Source: Morinoia aosen (lineage: Eukaryota; Arthropoda; Malacostraca; Amphipoda; Talitridae). Taken from it: a stretch of 64,000 bases of DNA. Each line of letters begins with the position of its first letter. The stretch's first letter is position 1. A model generated the notes under the pieces. That model saw only the letters and a program-made list of their open reading frames with translations. It was not told the origin of the DNA and did no database searches. Shown piece after piece: positions 34,736-46,763 of this stretch. The stretch is taken from positions 2,859,934 to 2,923,933 of the forward strand of contig CM059574.1 of the NCBI GenBank assembly GCA_030386875.1, in the 5' to 3' direction. The translations under genes and the position numbers were made by a program.

Positions 34736-35742
34736 GGACGTTAGCTCTGGGATACGTTCCTGATATTTTTACAGACATTCGGGGACATATCTCAAACTCA
34801 TTTAAAGCAAAAAATAACAAAAACGGGAGAATCGACTTTTGGACTGCAGATGCCCCCAAGTAGCTCCCAGAATGCTTCCCTTTTTTAAGGTTATTTGATG
34901 ATGAAAAATATTTTTTATAATCTTGGCATACTACATCTCTAAAAATGATTGTTAATGAGCAGGAACTATTGAGAATTAGAATAAGTACTTAATGATGAGA
35001 AATGCGCTTTTGCTGGAAACGTTATAAGTTCCACAGCACATGTCTTATCTCACAATAAAAGGCGTGTAGGGAAATCTTGGGTTATTATTTTGAAGGTAAC
35101 AAAATTTATGGCTTGTGTAACCAGGTTGATTAATATAACCAGATTGTTTAACGAAACTAGATTGGTTAACAAATGCTTCAAAAGATGGTTCATTAAAAAT
35201 GTTTATAAACTTGTGCAAAACCGTAACTGAATTGGAGAAGCTTGAGTCACTCTCATTGAAATGCACTTTTAACGACATTTTTACATTTCTAACGATTAAA
35301 GAATTTAGTTCTTGCTGTCCCACACGCAACCAGTGGTATACTTAATCATATCTGCTATCTGGCTGTGACCACAACATGCAGCGCCAGCATCCCAAATTTC
35401 CTCAGCTCTTCTCTCCCCGCAAACTGACTAAAATTTTTGTACTGGAAGTTGATCTGATGTTAATGAATGTGATGCCTCATTTTTCGAGAGCCGGTATGGG
35501 GCATCAAGACATAAAATACTAACACATCTTTGTTAATTTTAATTTTTGCTTCCACAAAGCCAAAATTTCAGATGAATTCACTGTGCGTGTTCTGTTGATC
35601 AAAAAATGGAAGGGAACAGCTGAAATCTTCACCACACTGTGAATTTTATTGCCTGAAAGACATAGTCTAAGACACTGGCTTACTTCAATAACAAAAGGAA
35701 CACAAAAGTAAAGCCAGGCGAGATTGAAAACAAAGATATCAG
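34736..35742. other. UGT intron 2, no gene seen
   Basis: AT-rich. An open frame at 35329-35045 (minus) has short internal repeats of the NQ..Y type but no known motif. Confidence 0.4.
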
Positions 35743-36260
35743 TACCTCGTGTGGAATTTTCACTGTTCCCTTTACCACGTTTTACTGGTACCAAATTATT
35801 GAATTATTGAGCTTGGTGAAGGGAAAAAAGTCAAAGACAAGGATTGATACAGGAATACCTACTCACGAGCAGGTATCCAGCTGACCCGGCACCTTCTCGT
35901 GGTGGTACCGTTGAAATACCCAACTGCTCTTTCCTCTATCTTTTGAGTTTTCTTTCGAGGGATTAAGATTTTAGTTTTTTTTCCTATTATTCCCCGTTGT
36001 TGGGTAGAACAAAGTCGGGCGGCGGCCCGAGCTCTTCGGAGCTTAGGTCTCATTTGCGTAGTTATTTTCTCTTTAATTTGCCCTATACTCCAGGGCCCTT
36101 AAATAACCTATAAGAATAGACTTAAGTTACGCAGACCAATAGTCCATTTTGGATTACTACTTTGGATCCCAAAGTAAAACTTTAAGCACTTCTGGCAACA
36201 ATCAGCAAATACCTCAAACCCCGACTTCAAGGCGGGGAAACCCCCTCTGAAGCCGGGAGT

Positions 36261-38812
36261 ATGTACGCCAAAAATAAAAACAAATTAAAACAACGAATAA
36301 ACCCCAACAAAAACAACCTAAGCACTGCTACCAACGTAGGTGCAACAAACCCCAAAACTAACACTACCACCAGGAAGATAAGCGAAAACAATGACACATC
36401 TGACCAAACAACCGAAAAAACTCCACCGGAACCAAACGGTGCTACCTGTAAGGTGGACCAATTGGAGGCTAAATTAAATGAAGTGCTGAATAGACTTGCG
36501 GCAGGTGATGCAACCAAATGCATCAACCCCCGATAAACATGAAGTTGAAAAAGAAGCACAAAATGTAGACGATCGAATAAGGAAAATCGAAAATACACTC
36601 GAAAAAATCCTAGAAATGACGAAAGCGCAGAACATAGGAAAAAACAGTAAAATCATGGGCTGCCAGAAAGAAAATGTGAGAAAACAAAGCAAAGCTAACA
36701 AATACACACCCATATCGTTGAACCAAGAAATGACGAAGAACGACCATTATACAAAGTTCTTCTCGGTCAAATTCAAAATCGAAGAGAGAAACCAAATAAA
36801 TCCATTTTGCCTCCAAGAAGAAATAGTCAAAATGACTGGTTTGATGGCGAAAAGAATAACTTATTCAGGTAAAGATAGCTTTATCATAGAAACTCGAAAC
36901 AAACCCCAATCTGAGCGCATCACCAGACTTACTAACGTCGACGGCATTAATTGCCAGATCAGCGAACACCCATACTACAATCAATCCAAAGGACTAATAT
37001 ATATTCAAGAATACGATGTAGATAATATGGAAGATTTTGTGGAAGGCCTGAAGAGCCAGTACAATATCAGTGACGCTGTCCGTGCCAGCTTCATTAAAAC
37101 TCGATTTTCCCAAACCACCCCACTCCTACTAACCTTTAATAGCTACACTACACCAGACTCTATATGTATCCCAGGCGAAAAATCAGATACGATAGTATAC
37201 CCATTTATTAATAGACCAATGATCTGCCACAAATGTCAAAACTACGGCCACACAGCCAAACACTGCCATAACGAAGCAAACTGTAAACGCTGCGGAGAAA
37301 CAGGCCATGACAGCGAACACTGTGGCAGCGCCCTCTCCTGCATGCATTGCAAGCGTCAACATGAAACTGGCCACAGAGAATGCCCGAAACATATCATGGA
37401 AACAGAAATATGCAAAGTCCAACAAGAACAACGAGTTAATAGGCGTCGTGCTGTACAGATAGTCACAGGACACTCCGAGATACCAATATCAGATACGAAC
37501 ACCCCCACAACTCATTTCAATATAACAATGCAGGAAAACGAAAAGCGGAAAATTACTCCATGGCTCCTAGAAAAATGTATTGCAAACCAAATCCAAGGAA
37601 AACCCAAATCTATTCGATCGGGCAGCAAAAACACATTTATTGTAGAATTAGATCACACACGACAAAAAGATGAAATACAGAAAATCAAAGACATAAACAA
37701 TATCCCTGTGCAAGTAACAGAAAATAACTATGTAAATCTTTCAAAAGGACTCGCCTACATCTATAACTACGACTTCACCAACTTCGAGAAATTCATACAA
37801 GGTTTAATGGAAAACCATATAATCAAAAATATCGAACCAGCAAATTGGATAAAAAGCCGTAACACAAATGCAAAAGCAATACTTCTAACTTTCAGAGGCT
37901 CAACCCCCCCTGAGTATATCGACATCCTTGGCCAAGACTGCAAGAGTAGGATATATGAATACTTCGACCGCCTTATGATGTGTAAAAAGTGCTTGGAATA
38001 CAACCATATATATATACTGCTAAAAGATGTACCAGTGAAGAGTTCGTGTGTGGAAAATGCGCAACAAAAGGCTATGAAGCAACAAATTGCACGGAAAACA
38101 ACTTGACATGCCACCACTGCGGAAACAATCACAAAACTGGAGACCGGACTTGCCCGGAACAACGCAAGCAACAAGAACTAATTTCTATCCGTACTAAACA
38201 AAACGTATCAAGAGAACAAGCCCTTATAATATACCACAAACGATCCCCGCAACTCGATCAAAGCTACGCACAAATAACCAGAAATCGAACGGATCAAATA
38301 CCCAAAGTACCAACCCCCAACCCTTTATGGCGGCTACCAAAAACCAAACGATCACCGAACAAAATATGGCTCCCCCACTTTGTAACGAACCAGGTACAAC
38401 TGATAACACAACCGATACACCAGAAACCAAACCACCGCAAACTTCACAACGCGACCACGAAACATGCGAAAAAGAAATACTCCGCATTAAACCCAACCCA
38501 ACACAATTGCTCAAACCCACAATTAATATTGAAACTACAGCCGAAGGATCTGAAAATGAGGAAGATGGCACGAGCGAATGCAACCCTATTATGAGACAAG
38601 AAGCCAAACGAATATTCAACGAATTCAAACCCCCAAAGCAGCACAAACCTTCCAAAACCCAAAACAAGAAGCGACCAAGATCACGATCAAAATCACGATC
38701 CCCCACCTACAGCCGCAACAGACATGATAAACGACAAATTTACTCAGATGAGAAACAATCACACTACTCTCGAGACTCTAGGATTAGAGATAGATCACCC
38801 AAAAGAAAGTAA
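36261..38812 (+). pseudogene. LINE ORF1, nucleic-acid-binding protein, three frameshifts
   Basis: Four overlapping frames (36261-36536, 36496-38106, 37989-38594, 38327-38812). The order is a Asn/Thr-rich start, a coiled-coil-like segment (VDQLEAKLNEVLNRL), an RRM-like block, and zinc knuckles (CHKCQNYGHTAKHC, CKRCGETGHDSEHC). Then come a second RRM-like block, a second knuckle set (CKKCLEYNH, CGKCATKGYEATNC, CHHCGNNHKTGDRTC) and an Arg/Ser-rich tail (KKRPRSRSKSRSPTYSR). ORF1 proteins of this group coat element RNA. The second frameshift falls in an AT repeat (about 38006-38017), as expected from dinucleotide slippage. The first lies near 36490-36535 and the third near 38300-38330. Confidence 0.84.
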
Positions 38813-38855
38813 CTAATTGAACGATTGAATAACAAAATCAAATCAAACACACCCC

Positions 38856-41800
38856 ATGGCTAACGTAGGAATCCTGCAGTGGAACTGCCAAGGCATCAGG
38901 GGAAAGAGAGATGAACTAATGGAAACAATAAACAACCACCAACCCAGTATAATAGCTCTTCAAGAAACAAAGCTATGGGATAACTGCCAGTTTAGAATAA
39001 ACGGCTACAGTAATGTGCTACGACACGGTCATTACAACAGAACCCCCCATGGAGGTGTTGGAATATATGTCCATAGCTCAATACCTTTTTGTGAACTGAA
39101 TCTACAGACTGAATTACAAAGCGTGGCCATTCAAGTAAACATAGGACAGCTGATAACCATCTGCAGCATCTACATACCCGGTAGACAAACAGTCACAAAC
39201 GAAAAACTAAATAACCTAATCCACCAACTACCGAATCCTTTCATCCTAGCCGGCGACTTCAACGGACACAGCACCATATGGGGCTGCAAGAATACAGATA
39301 ATAGGGGGAAGCTGATAGAAACTGTTATTTCAAACAATAACCTTTGCCTATTAAATACCGGTTCACCCACTAGAATAGGATACAATTCAGAATCAGCTAT
39401 TGATCTGACAATTTGCTCACCTACATTGGCCGTGCTATTAGACTGGGTTGCTTTCGACTCGCCGGGTGATAGCGATCATTGCCCAATTTTGATCACCTAC
39501 CTTAACGAAAATCGTCCCAACCAACCCCCATCAACTATCTGGAACTTCTCAAAAGCTAACTGGGATCTATATTCCAATAACAATGCATGGAACAAGCCGA
39601 TGTTGAACACAACAACTAATAACGAACAACTACTCACCGACTTATACCAGCGGTTCTACTCAGCAGCTGAAAAAGCCATCCCAACTTATATACCAGGAAA
39701 ATACTACCCCAAACCATGGTGGACAAAAGAACTCCAAGAATCAAAAGAAGAAAGAGAAAAACTTTACAAGAAATACCACCGCTATAAAAATCTTACTAAC
39801 TTAATTAACTGGAAACGAGCAAGGGCAAATCATAAATACAAAATTCGAGCAAGCAAACAGGAAACGTGGAAGAATTTCGTGAACCAACTTAATAAATATA
39901 CACCAATGGCCAGAGTATACGAAACAATAAGGAAAATAAAAGGTCGAGTACAAAGAAAAGTCCATATATTGATCGAAAACAATATACACTACAGCACAAT
40001 CCCTGATATTGTGAATAAACTGGCTGAGAATTTCAGCGAAGTGTCAAGCGATCAAAGCTATTCCCCTGAATTTCAACAAATAAAAACCGCAAATGAAACT
40101 ATACCGATCCATTTCAGTTCGCCAAACGTAGAAATCTATAACCAAACTTTCCATATGCATGAATTTGAATCCGCCCTAAGAAAAACTAAAAACACATCAC
40201 CAGGAAACGACAAAATAACATACGACATGATCAAACACCTAAAACTACCAGCTAAACAATACATCTTGAACACTTTTAACAAATTCTGTACAACGGGCTA
40301 CTTCCCACCACAATGGCAGCACTCGATAATAATACCAATCCCAAAACCCGGGAAATACCATAGTAAACCAAATAACTACAGACCCATCGCACTCACGAGC
40401 TGTCTGTGCAAATTAATGGAACGAATGATCAATAATCGACTGATCGAATACTTAGAAATGCACAATATAATTAGTAAAGAGCAGTGTGGATGCAGAAAGG
40501 GGTGTAGCACTACAGATCATTTGGTCAGACTAGACTCAACCATAAGATTAGCATTCGCAAACAGAGAACACTTCATCTCAGTGTTCTTCGACCTTGAAAA
40601 AGCTTACGACAGAACATGGAGATATGGGATCATACGGGATTAATTCGATATCGGACTCAGGGGCAGATTACCAACTTTTGTCGCCAAATTCCTAGAACGT
40701 AGAACACTAAGTGTCCGAATAGACAACTATAGCTCAAATATTTACGAACAGCGAAACGGAGTCCCTCAAGGCAGTGTCCTCTCGGTCACGTTATTCGCCC
40801 TCAAAATAAACGACATAGCCAAGCAGATCCCACCGGACAACAAATTCCACCACTCACTATACGTTGACGACTTACAAGTTGGATACCACCACCAAGACCT
40901 CAAGGTTATCCAAGACAAAATGCAATCCTGTATTAATAAAATATTTAAGTGGTCCCAAAATCATGGCTTCAAATTCTCATCCAGTAAAAGCAAAGCAATA
41001 CATTTCAATACCATACCCGGACTCTTCCTCAGCCCAATACTTAAACTCAATGATGAAAACATTCAATACACAAACTCACATAAATTCCTCGGCCTGATTT
41101 TCGATGAAAAATTGAACTGGCAACAACACATCACTGCTTTAAAGAAAAAAGGGAATGATAGCCTGAACTTATTAAAATCAATAACAGCTCAAAGCTGGGG
41201 AGCAGACCAAACCACGATCCTCAAAATCTATCGAAGCATTACAAGATCAATCCTCGATTATGGATCAATAATCTATAACTCTGCCAGCCAAACAACTCTA
41301 AAGCCCATCGAGTCTATTACATCCGAAGCACTACGAATCGCTACAGGAGCATTCAAATCCAGCCCAATAAATAGTCTACACATTATTTGCAATGAAATGC
41401 CTCCCGATATTAGGCGAAACTATCTATCCCTCTGTTATTACTACAAAATCCGAAGTCAACATGGAAACCCCGCCTTCAATTACACTGTGACGCCGAGTAA
41501 CCGACTACTCTTCCAAAATAGGAAAATAACTCCAACATTCGCTATTAAAATGCAAATACTGATAGAAAAATTTGGCCTCCGGAAAAATCGAGTTAAACCA
41601 GACTTTTCATACCGACTACTAAACATTAATACTCCCACATGGGCACTAACAAAACCAACAATAAATACCGACCTCACCGAACTACCAAAAAACGAAACCC
41701 CTGAATACATAATCCGTCAAGAGTTTAAAAGAATGACAAAAGAAAAATATGACGGATATGTAACTATATACACAGACGGCTCAAGAGGAGAAAATGGCGC

Positions 41801-42584
41801 AGGAGCGGCAGCAGTATGTGGCACCATTGTCCGCTCTGCAACGCTACCGAAAGAGGCCTCAATATACTCAGCCGAAATACACGCCATCCACTTGGCCCTT
41901 GGCATCATTAATGAAAAAAGAGATAAAAAATTCGTAATTTACTGCGACTCCTTGAGTGTCGTTAACAGCCTAAAGTACGAGACATACCATCCAGTACTAC
42001 GCCGAATACAACACGACATACACGAAAAACAAAAAGGCGGCAAAGCCATCAACATATGCTGGATCCCCTCCCATGTCGGAATAGGCGATAACGATGCTGC
42101 AGATACTGCAGCCAAGAACGCAACCCAAAAAAACGAAGAATTTATCCTAATTTGCTACACAGATTGGAAACCATTAATTCGACAAGCCGTGATTAACCAG
42201 TGGAAAACTAGGTGGGAAAATTGCAGAGACAAATTAAGGGAAATACAACCATCACCAGGAATAGAGTTGGACTTCGGTAAAATTTCACGTAAAGAGGAGA
42301 TAATAGTTAACAGACTCAGAATAGGACATACACTCTTAACACATGGCTACCTGATGAATAATGAAGTACCCGATATCGCACCAGTATGCGAGCTTTGCAA
42401 TAACTCAACACTAACAGTCAAACATCTAATCATAGAATGTGAAAGTCTCACCAATAGTAGAAATTGTATAAAGGCTTGCCGAACGCTACAACGACCTACC
42501 GTCGAGACGGTATTGGGACGCCAATTAGACGTTAGAGAATTGATGAACTATCTTCGTGTGATAGACGCTTATGACCTAATTTAA
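38856..42584 (+). pseudogene. LINE ORF2: endonuclease, reverse transcriptase, RNase H; one internal stop
   Basis: 1242 codons in one frame with a single TAA at 40641-40643, where the family has a Leu (so probably TTA to TAA). The AP-type endonuclease is at the start (ILQWNCQGIRGKRDEL, LQETK, LAGDFNGHS, SDHCPI). RT follows from about residue 400: NYRPIALTSCLCKLMER, VFFDLEKAYDRTW (motif A), GVPQGSVLS (motif B) and YVDD at 40860-40871. RNase H shows all four acidic sites (TDGS, SAEIHA, YCDS, DNDAAD). A C-terminal CELC...H-x4-C finger ends it. It would nick host DNA and copy element RNA in place. It starts 44 bases after ORF1. Confidence 0.92.
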
Positions 42585-42747
42585 ATGTTTTCAGCAACTT
42601 TATTTGGCAATTGACTTACCTTTAATGATAAACTGTTGAATTGGGCTTTCGGTCACAGACAACATGCGTAGGGGGGAGCAACAAAGGACCCGCATCCGTG
42701 CTTTAATGTTGACTATATCAACACCCCTCATTATTATTATTATTATT
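42585..42747 (+). other. LINE 3' UTR and TTA tail
   Basis: Short AT-balanced UTR with a closing (TTA)n of about six units at 42730-42747, the I-element style of 3' end. It touches the UGT exon 2 splice donor. Confidence 0.75.
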
Positions 42748-42749
42748 AC

Positions 42750-42935
42750 CTCGTGCCCCCTGGCGGCCAGCGCGGCAGCTAAGGGCGCCACAGACATCAC
42801 GTGACTGGGCAGGATGACGGGCAGCAGGAACAGAACCTTGTGCAGCTTCTCGGGAGGTGGCAGCGACGACTTGAAAAACAATTCGTTTGACCCAGCTGCT
42901 CCACCCAGCATGAACAGCGACAGCCATAGCAACGC
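42750..42935 (-). CDS. UGT exon 2: signal peptide core and N-terminal Rossmann strand
   Basis: 62 codons, phase 0 at both ends. The acceptor is ACTGGACCAG|GCG and the donor is GAG|GTAATAATA. It encodes the hydrophobic core of the signal peptide, a short linker (SSLPPPEKLH), then KVLFLLPVILPSHVMSVAPL and AALAARGHE. The His at about residue 52 of the joined protein occupies the position of the catalytic base in UGTs. RGHE followed by exon 3's V gives the family's RGHEV. The exon is markedly GC-richer than its surroundings. The donor lies directly against the TAA-repeat tail of an I-type LINE, so only the first one to three intron bases can be ancestral. A longer overlapping frame on the same strand is a shadow made mainly of low-complexity residues. 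Confidence 0.87.
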
Positions 42936-43639
42936 CTGGTCCAGTATAAGTCATAGCTTTCATTACATGCATTGTGGTTTGGGAGAAAATTATTTGAAAA
43001 TAAAACAGAAAATTAATGATAGGTTTTTATACTGGAGGGATTTTTACAACACTTCATTTTCCACACGTAAAAGTTTCCATGCAATCCCTCATCAAAGTTC
43101 AAATGAACGTATTTTCTCGTAATTTAAGTACATCACTGTGAAAGTCAGGCTCGTTTCACTTAGTTTCGTTTTCTATTAGCAAGGGAATGAAAAGCAAATT
43201 TACGCCAAACAAGATTTTAGGCGCAAACAACACTCTAGTTCAAAGAAACAACTTATCTCACAGAACAGCAAGTCATATTTTTCTTGCTGAACCTCACTCG
43301 CGTACGTCTACTCGCACATCTCTACTCGTCGTACCTAAACGCAGGAGAATCTTATCACACGTCTCTACTAGTCAAACCTTGACCCAAAGGATGTATGTGA
43401 ACATACAGTAAAGTGGGAAAAATATTTGGATCGAAAAAACATATTTTAATGCATTTGTTGAGGATACATACCTTGGAAGTGAAGAAAAGTATACGATAAA
43501 CAACTAACAAACAGAACTGAAGGACAGAAATGAATTATTGGTCATGTGGATAAAATTTATGACGAATTCAATGAAATATGAAATGAAGAAATCATACAGA
43601 CATTCTAAAAAATCTATTCAATATTCAGTATAACAAACT
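42936..43639. other. UGT intron 1, no gene seen
   Basis: AT-rich sequence with small uninformative frames. Confidence 0.45.
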
Positions 43640-44330
43640 ACACTTGCAGTCGCGTATCCTTGGCGATTCAAAACAATTTTTACAAATTCTTGGTGAGATT
43701 GGAGTGGACTCGGCGCCCATTCTTCATTAGCAAGCCCCTGGCTAATCCAAACCTCTAATTGATTAGGCCATGTCAGTACCTAGATATCGTTGCTTTGGAA
43801 CCATTCACAAACTACCTTAGCGGCATGCTTAGGATCATCATCCTGTTGAAACAACCTACAGTTCCTAGATCAAGTTGGGATGGCGATCTTCTGCCTTTAG
43901 GTTTTTCCATCTTTTCTCCAAACATGATTGATGTTATTATGACAATTAAACTGATGAAGCTATCATTTACTTTCACCATCCCTAAAAAAAAATTTTAAGA
44001 CCCTCATCATGCTTCCGATTTGCAATTTTAAGTTAATATCCTGATATTAATTGGCCTTTCTTCACTGATGGTCATGAGATGCAATCGTGATGAGAGTTCT
44101 TGCCATTGAAGTTCATTACTAATTGCTCTCTAACAAAGATGGGTTTCAACAGCACAAGGGTTTTTAAATGTCACAAACGGTTCAGTTTTATCCTTACGTA
44201 TTAGGTTTTGTAAGCTTCTTATTGAAATCTTTCATGGGACACCAAATCTTGGCAAATTTTCCATGTTTTTAGTCATGATCAATTTCTTCACAGAGTAGCC
44301 TACAGTGCTGGAAGAGACATTTCAATTTTC
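43640..44330 (-). pseudogene. Tc1-type transposase relic
   Basis: On the minus strand near 43860-43740 the translation reads FQQDDDPKHAAKVVCEWF, then after a stop VLTWPNQ. This is the second-Asp region of Tc1 transposases (FQQDNDPKH..) followed by the usual VL-WP segment. Upstream, in another frame, lie VWRKDGK-like residues. Stops and shifts occur every few dozen codons and no inverted ends were located. Confidence 0.68.
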
Positions 44331-46122
44331 GATAAAATTTTCTGATTTTTCGGTTTCTGAATGTGCAGAGTAATAATATAGAATAATAATACTTTGATTA
44401 CAGTTATAATACCCGTTCCTGTAATTCAGAACTCGCTTTGTTGCGACACCTTGCAGTGTATTTAAAAACACTTCTTACGTTATGTAACACCAAAATTTCA
44501 TGATATTCTGACATTACATCAATTATATCGATAACATTCCATCAATTCATGATAATCTGACATTAATAATTATTGTTCCACTGATGGGAGATATTAAAAA
44601 CAGCTAATTAATTTTAATTTTTATAAAGTTTAAATCATTTTTCACACCAACACCAATTTCGAAAATCTTGCTACAGTGAGACGTCACCATGCTTAATTCG
44701 GTGCAAGTGAGCGTAAACAAGTACTTATTTAGCACTGCTGCCCCAATGTGAGACTGAGTATTCGACCATCAAGAAAATTTTAAAAGATATCGGAGATGGT
44801 TTGAAACACGAAAAAGGTTTCTTTTGTAAATCATCATCCAAGCTGATATATTCACAGAAGTCACATCATAAAAACACACCTTTCATGATCAAACCCGTTT
44901 TTTCAGCCATGATATCAGTTTCATTTTTCACTTACTCCACTGTTGTGACAGAAGAAAATTCCTATGGTAACAGACAACAACCCTGAAGTTTTCCGAATGA
45001 AAAACAGTCTTAACCTTACTCATGACAATAAGGAGTCCTTACGTCTATTTCGTAAAACACTGCGCCCGAAATGACAAAACGACATGTGACACTTAACGAA
45101 TAGTTTTTGTGTTACTGAGCAAATAACGTCTATGTTACGAAGCAACAGTTACCTAGGAGTTTCCTGAGAAATTGCTGGTTTCCATGAGTTTTAAAAATAG
45201 CTGCTATCAAGTTTTTAAAAATATTTAACATGCAAGAGTTTTCTATGAATGCCTGCCCCTTACGAATTTAACCTACTCTAATACCTTACGATCACGTTTT
45301 TTTTTGCTATGTTATAGATGGATATAATTTATGTTTCGTGTTAGAAAGAATTTTTCAGTATTTGTATCACATTATAGACTCAAAGTGATGAATACCTTTG
45401 TATGAGTTGAATTTTAAATAATGAGCAATTAGCGGCCGGTAAAAACTTTTACTCGTCCAACATCAGCGAAACATTGATGCACCTAGAAACAAAGTAATAT
45501 TTAATTGAGTCGATGATGTAAAGGCTGTCTATGATCAATATTATCCGCTCATTACTAATGTCAAAAAGGGGGAAAAATTACGTAACTCGAAGCATTATTA
45601 ACAGCTGTGAGAAACGTCATGAAACACCTTGCGTCACTCTGTAAAAAATATTCAATAACCCACAGTTGGCCTGGAAATTATGAAGAAAGTAGAAAAAATG
45701 CCAAGAAAAGTGACTTATGAGCAAATTTTCTTTTTTTCAGCAACATTGAGAAGTAGCGTTGAATCATTTGAATTTACACGTCAAAAATAATTCTACAAAA
45801 ACAAACTTTTGTCCTAAAAATGCTATGTATCAAAAAGGAAAATAGTAGCAATCTCTCTATCAACATATCTGTTAGCGTGTGAAAACAATGTTCATAGTTT
45901 TGCTGCTGATTCAACCAACGCACCATTAAATAAACAAGTCCACAAAGTTCACAAAAGAGAGAATAATTATTTGTTATGCTGGCTTATGCTTCCGATGTAT
46001 ACGACCGCAAATATAAGCACAACTCAAGTTAAGTGGATGAAATTTGGCCTGCGAAAAACAATAACGATTGTGTTACATTTGGTGTTTTTCCTTAGAAATT
46101 TTCCGCTAATTAATTATTCTCT
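44331..46122. other. UGT intron 1, no gene seen
   Basis: AT-rich, no recognisable coding or repeat structure. Confidence 0.45.
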
Positions 46123-46763
46123 TACGATCTTAATTTTTAAACTCTCTGAAAGTCACGTTAAATACGATGATTTTTAAACTCTCTAATAGTCACGTTAAAT
46201 ACGATGATTTTTAAACTCTCTAATAATCACGTTAAATACGATGATTTTTAAACTCTCTAATAGTCACGTTAAATACGATGATTTTTAAACTCTCTAATAG
46301 TTACGTTAAATACGATGATTTTTAAACTCTCTAATAGTCACGTTAAATACGATGATTTTTAAACTCGCAAATAGTCACGTTAAATACGATTATTTTTAAA
46401 CTCTCAAATAGTCACGTTAAATACGATGATTTTTAAACTCTCTAATAGTCACGTTATATACGATGATTTTTAAACTCTCTAATAGTCACGTTAAATACGA
46501 GGATTTTTAAACTCTCTAATAGTCACGTTATATACGATGATTTTTAAACTCTCTGAAAGTCACGTTAAATACGATGATTTTTAAACTCTCTAATAGTCAC
46601 GTTAAATACGATGATTTTTAAACTCTCTAATAGCAACGTTTAATACGATGATTTTTAAACTCTCTAATAGTCACGTTAAATACGATGATTTTTAAACTCT
46701 CAAATAGTCACGTTAAATACGATGATTTTTAAACTCTCTAATAGTCACGTTAAATACGATGAT
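46123..46763. repeat. 37-bp tandem repeat, about 17 copies
   Basis: Unit landmarks CACGTTAAATACGATGAT and TTTTTAAACTCTCTAATAGT repeat head to tail with few differences (GAAAGT, CAAATAGT, TATATACG variants). The array is clean-edged inside UGT intron 1. There are no spacers, so it is not CRISPR. Confidence 0.95.

Larger units (their letters stand above)
35752..42747 (+). mobile_element. I-type non-LTR retrotransposon (LINE), nearly full length
   Basis: About 7 kb: a ~510-base 5' UTR, ORF1 with zinc knuckles, ORF2 with endonuclease, RT and RNase H, and a short 3' UTR ending in a TTA repeat. A 9-base match, TACCTCGTG, lies at 35743-35751 and at 42747-42755, immediately outside the proposed ends, and is my candidate target-site duplication. 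RNase H in ORF2, zinc-knuckle ORF1 and a TAA-type tail together point to the I group. The 5' end depends on the duplication being real. One stop and three frameshifts are visible, so it is young but inactive as it stands. Confidence 0.86.

Noticed and set aside
36227..38706. Long minus-strand frames across the LINE ORF1
   Set aside because: Antisense shadows rich in Phe, Val and Ser, caused by the A/C-rich coding strand.
42718..42972. 84-codon minus-strand frame beginning MHVMKAMTYTG over UGT exon 2
   Set aside because: It is the wrong frame for the UGT motifs, ends in an Asn run made by the TTA tail, and crosses the splice acceptor.
46123..46763. CRISPR-like regular repeats
   Set aside because: Pure head-to-tail units without unique spacers, in a eukaryotic intron.
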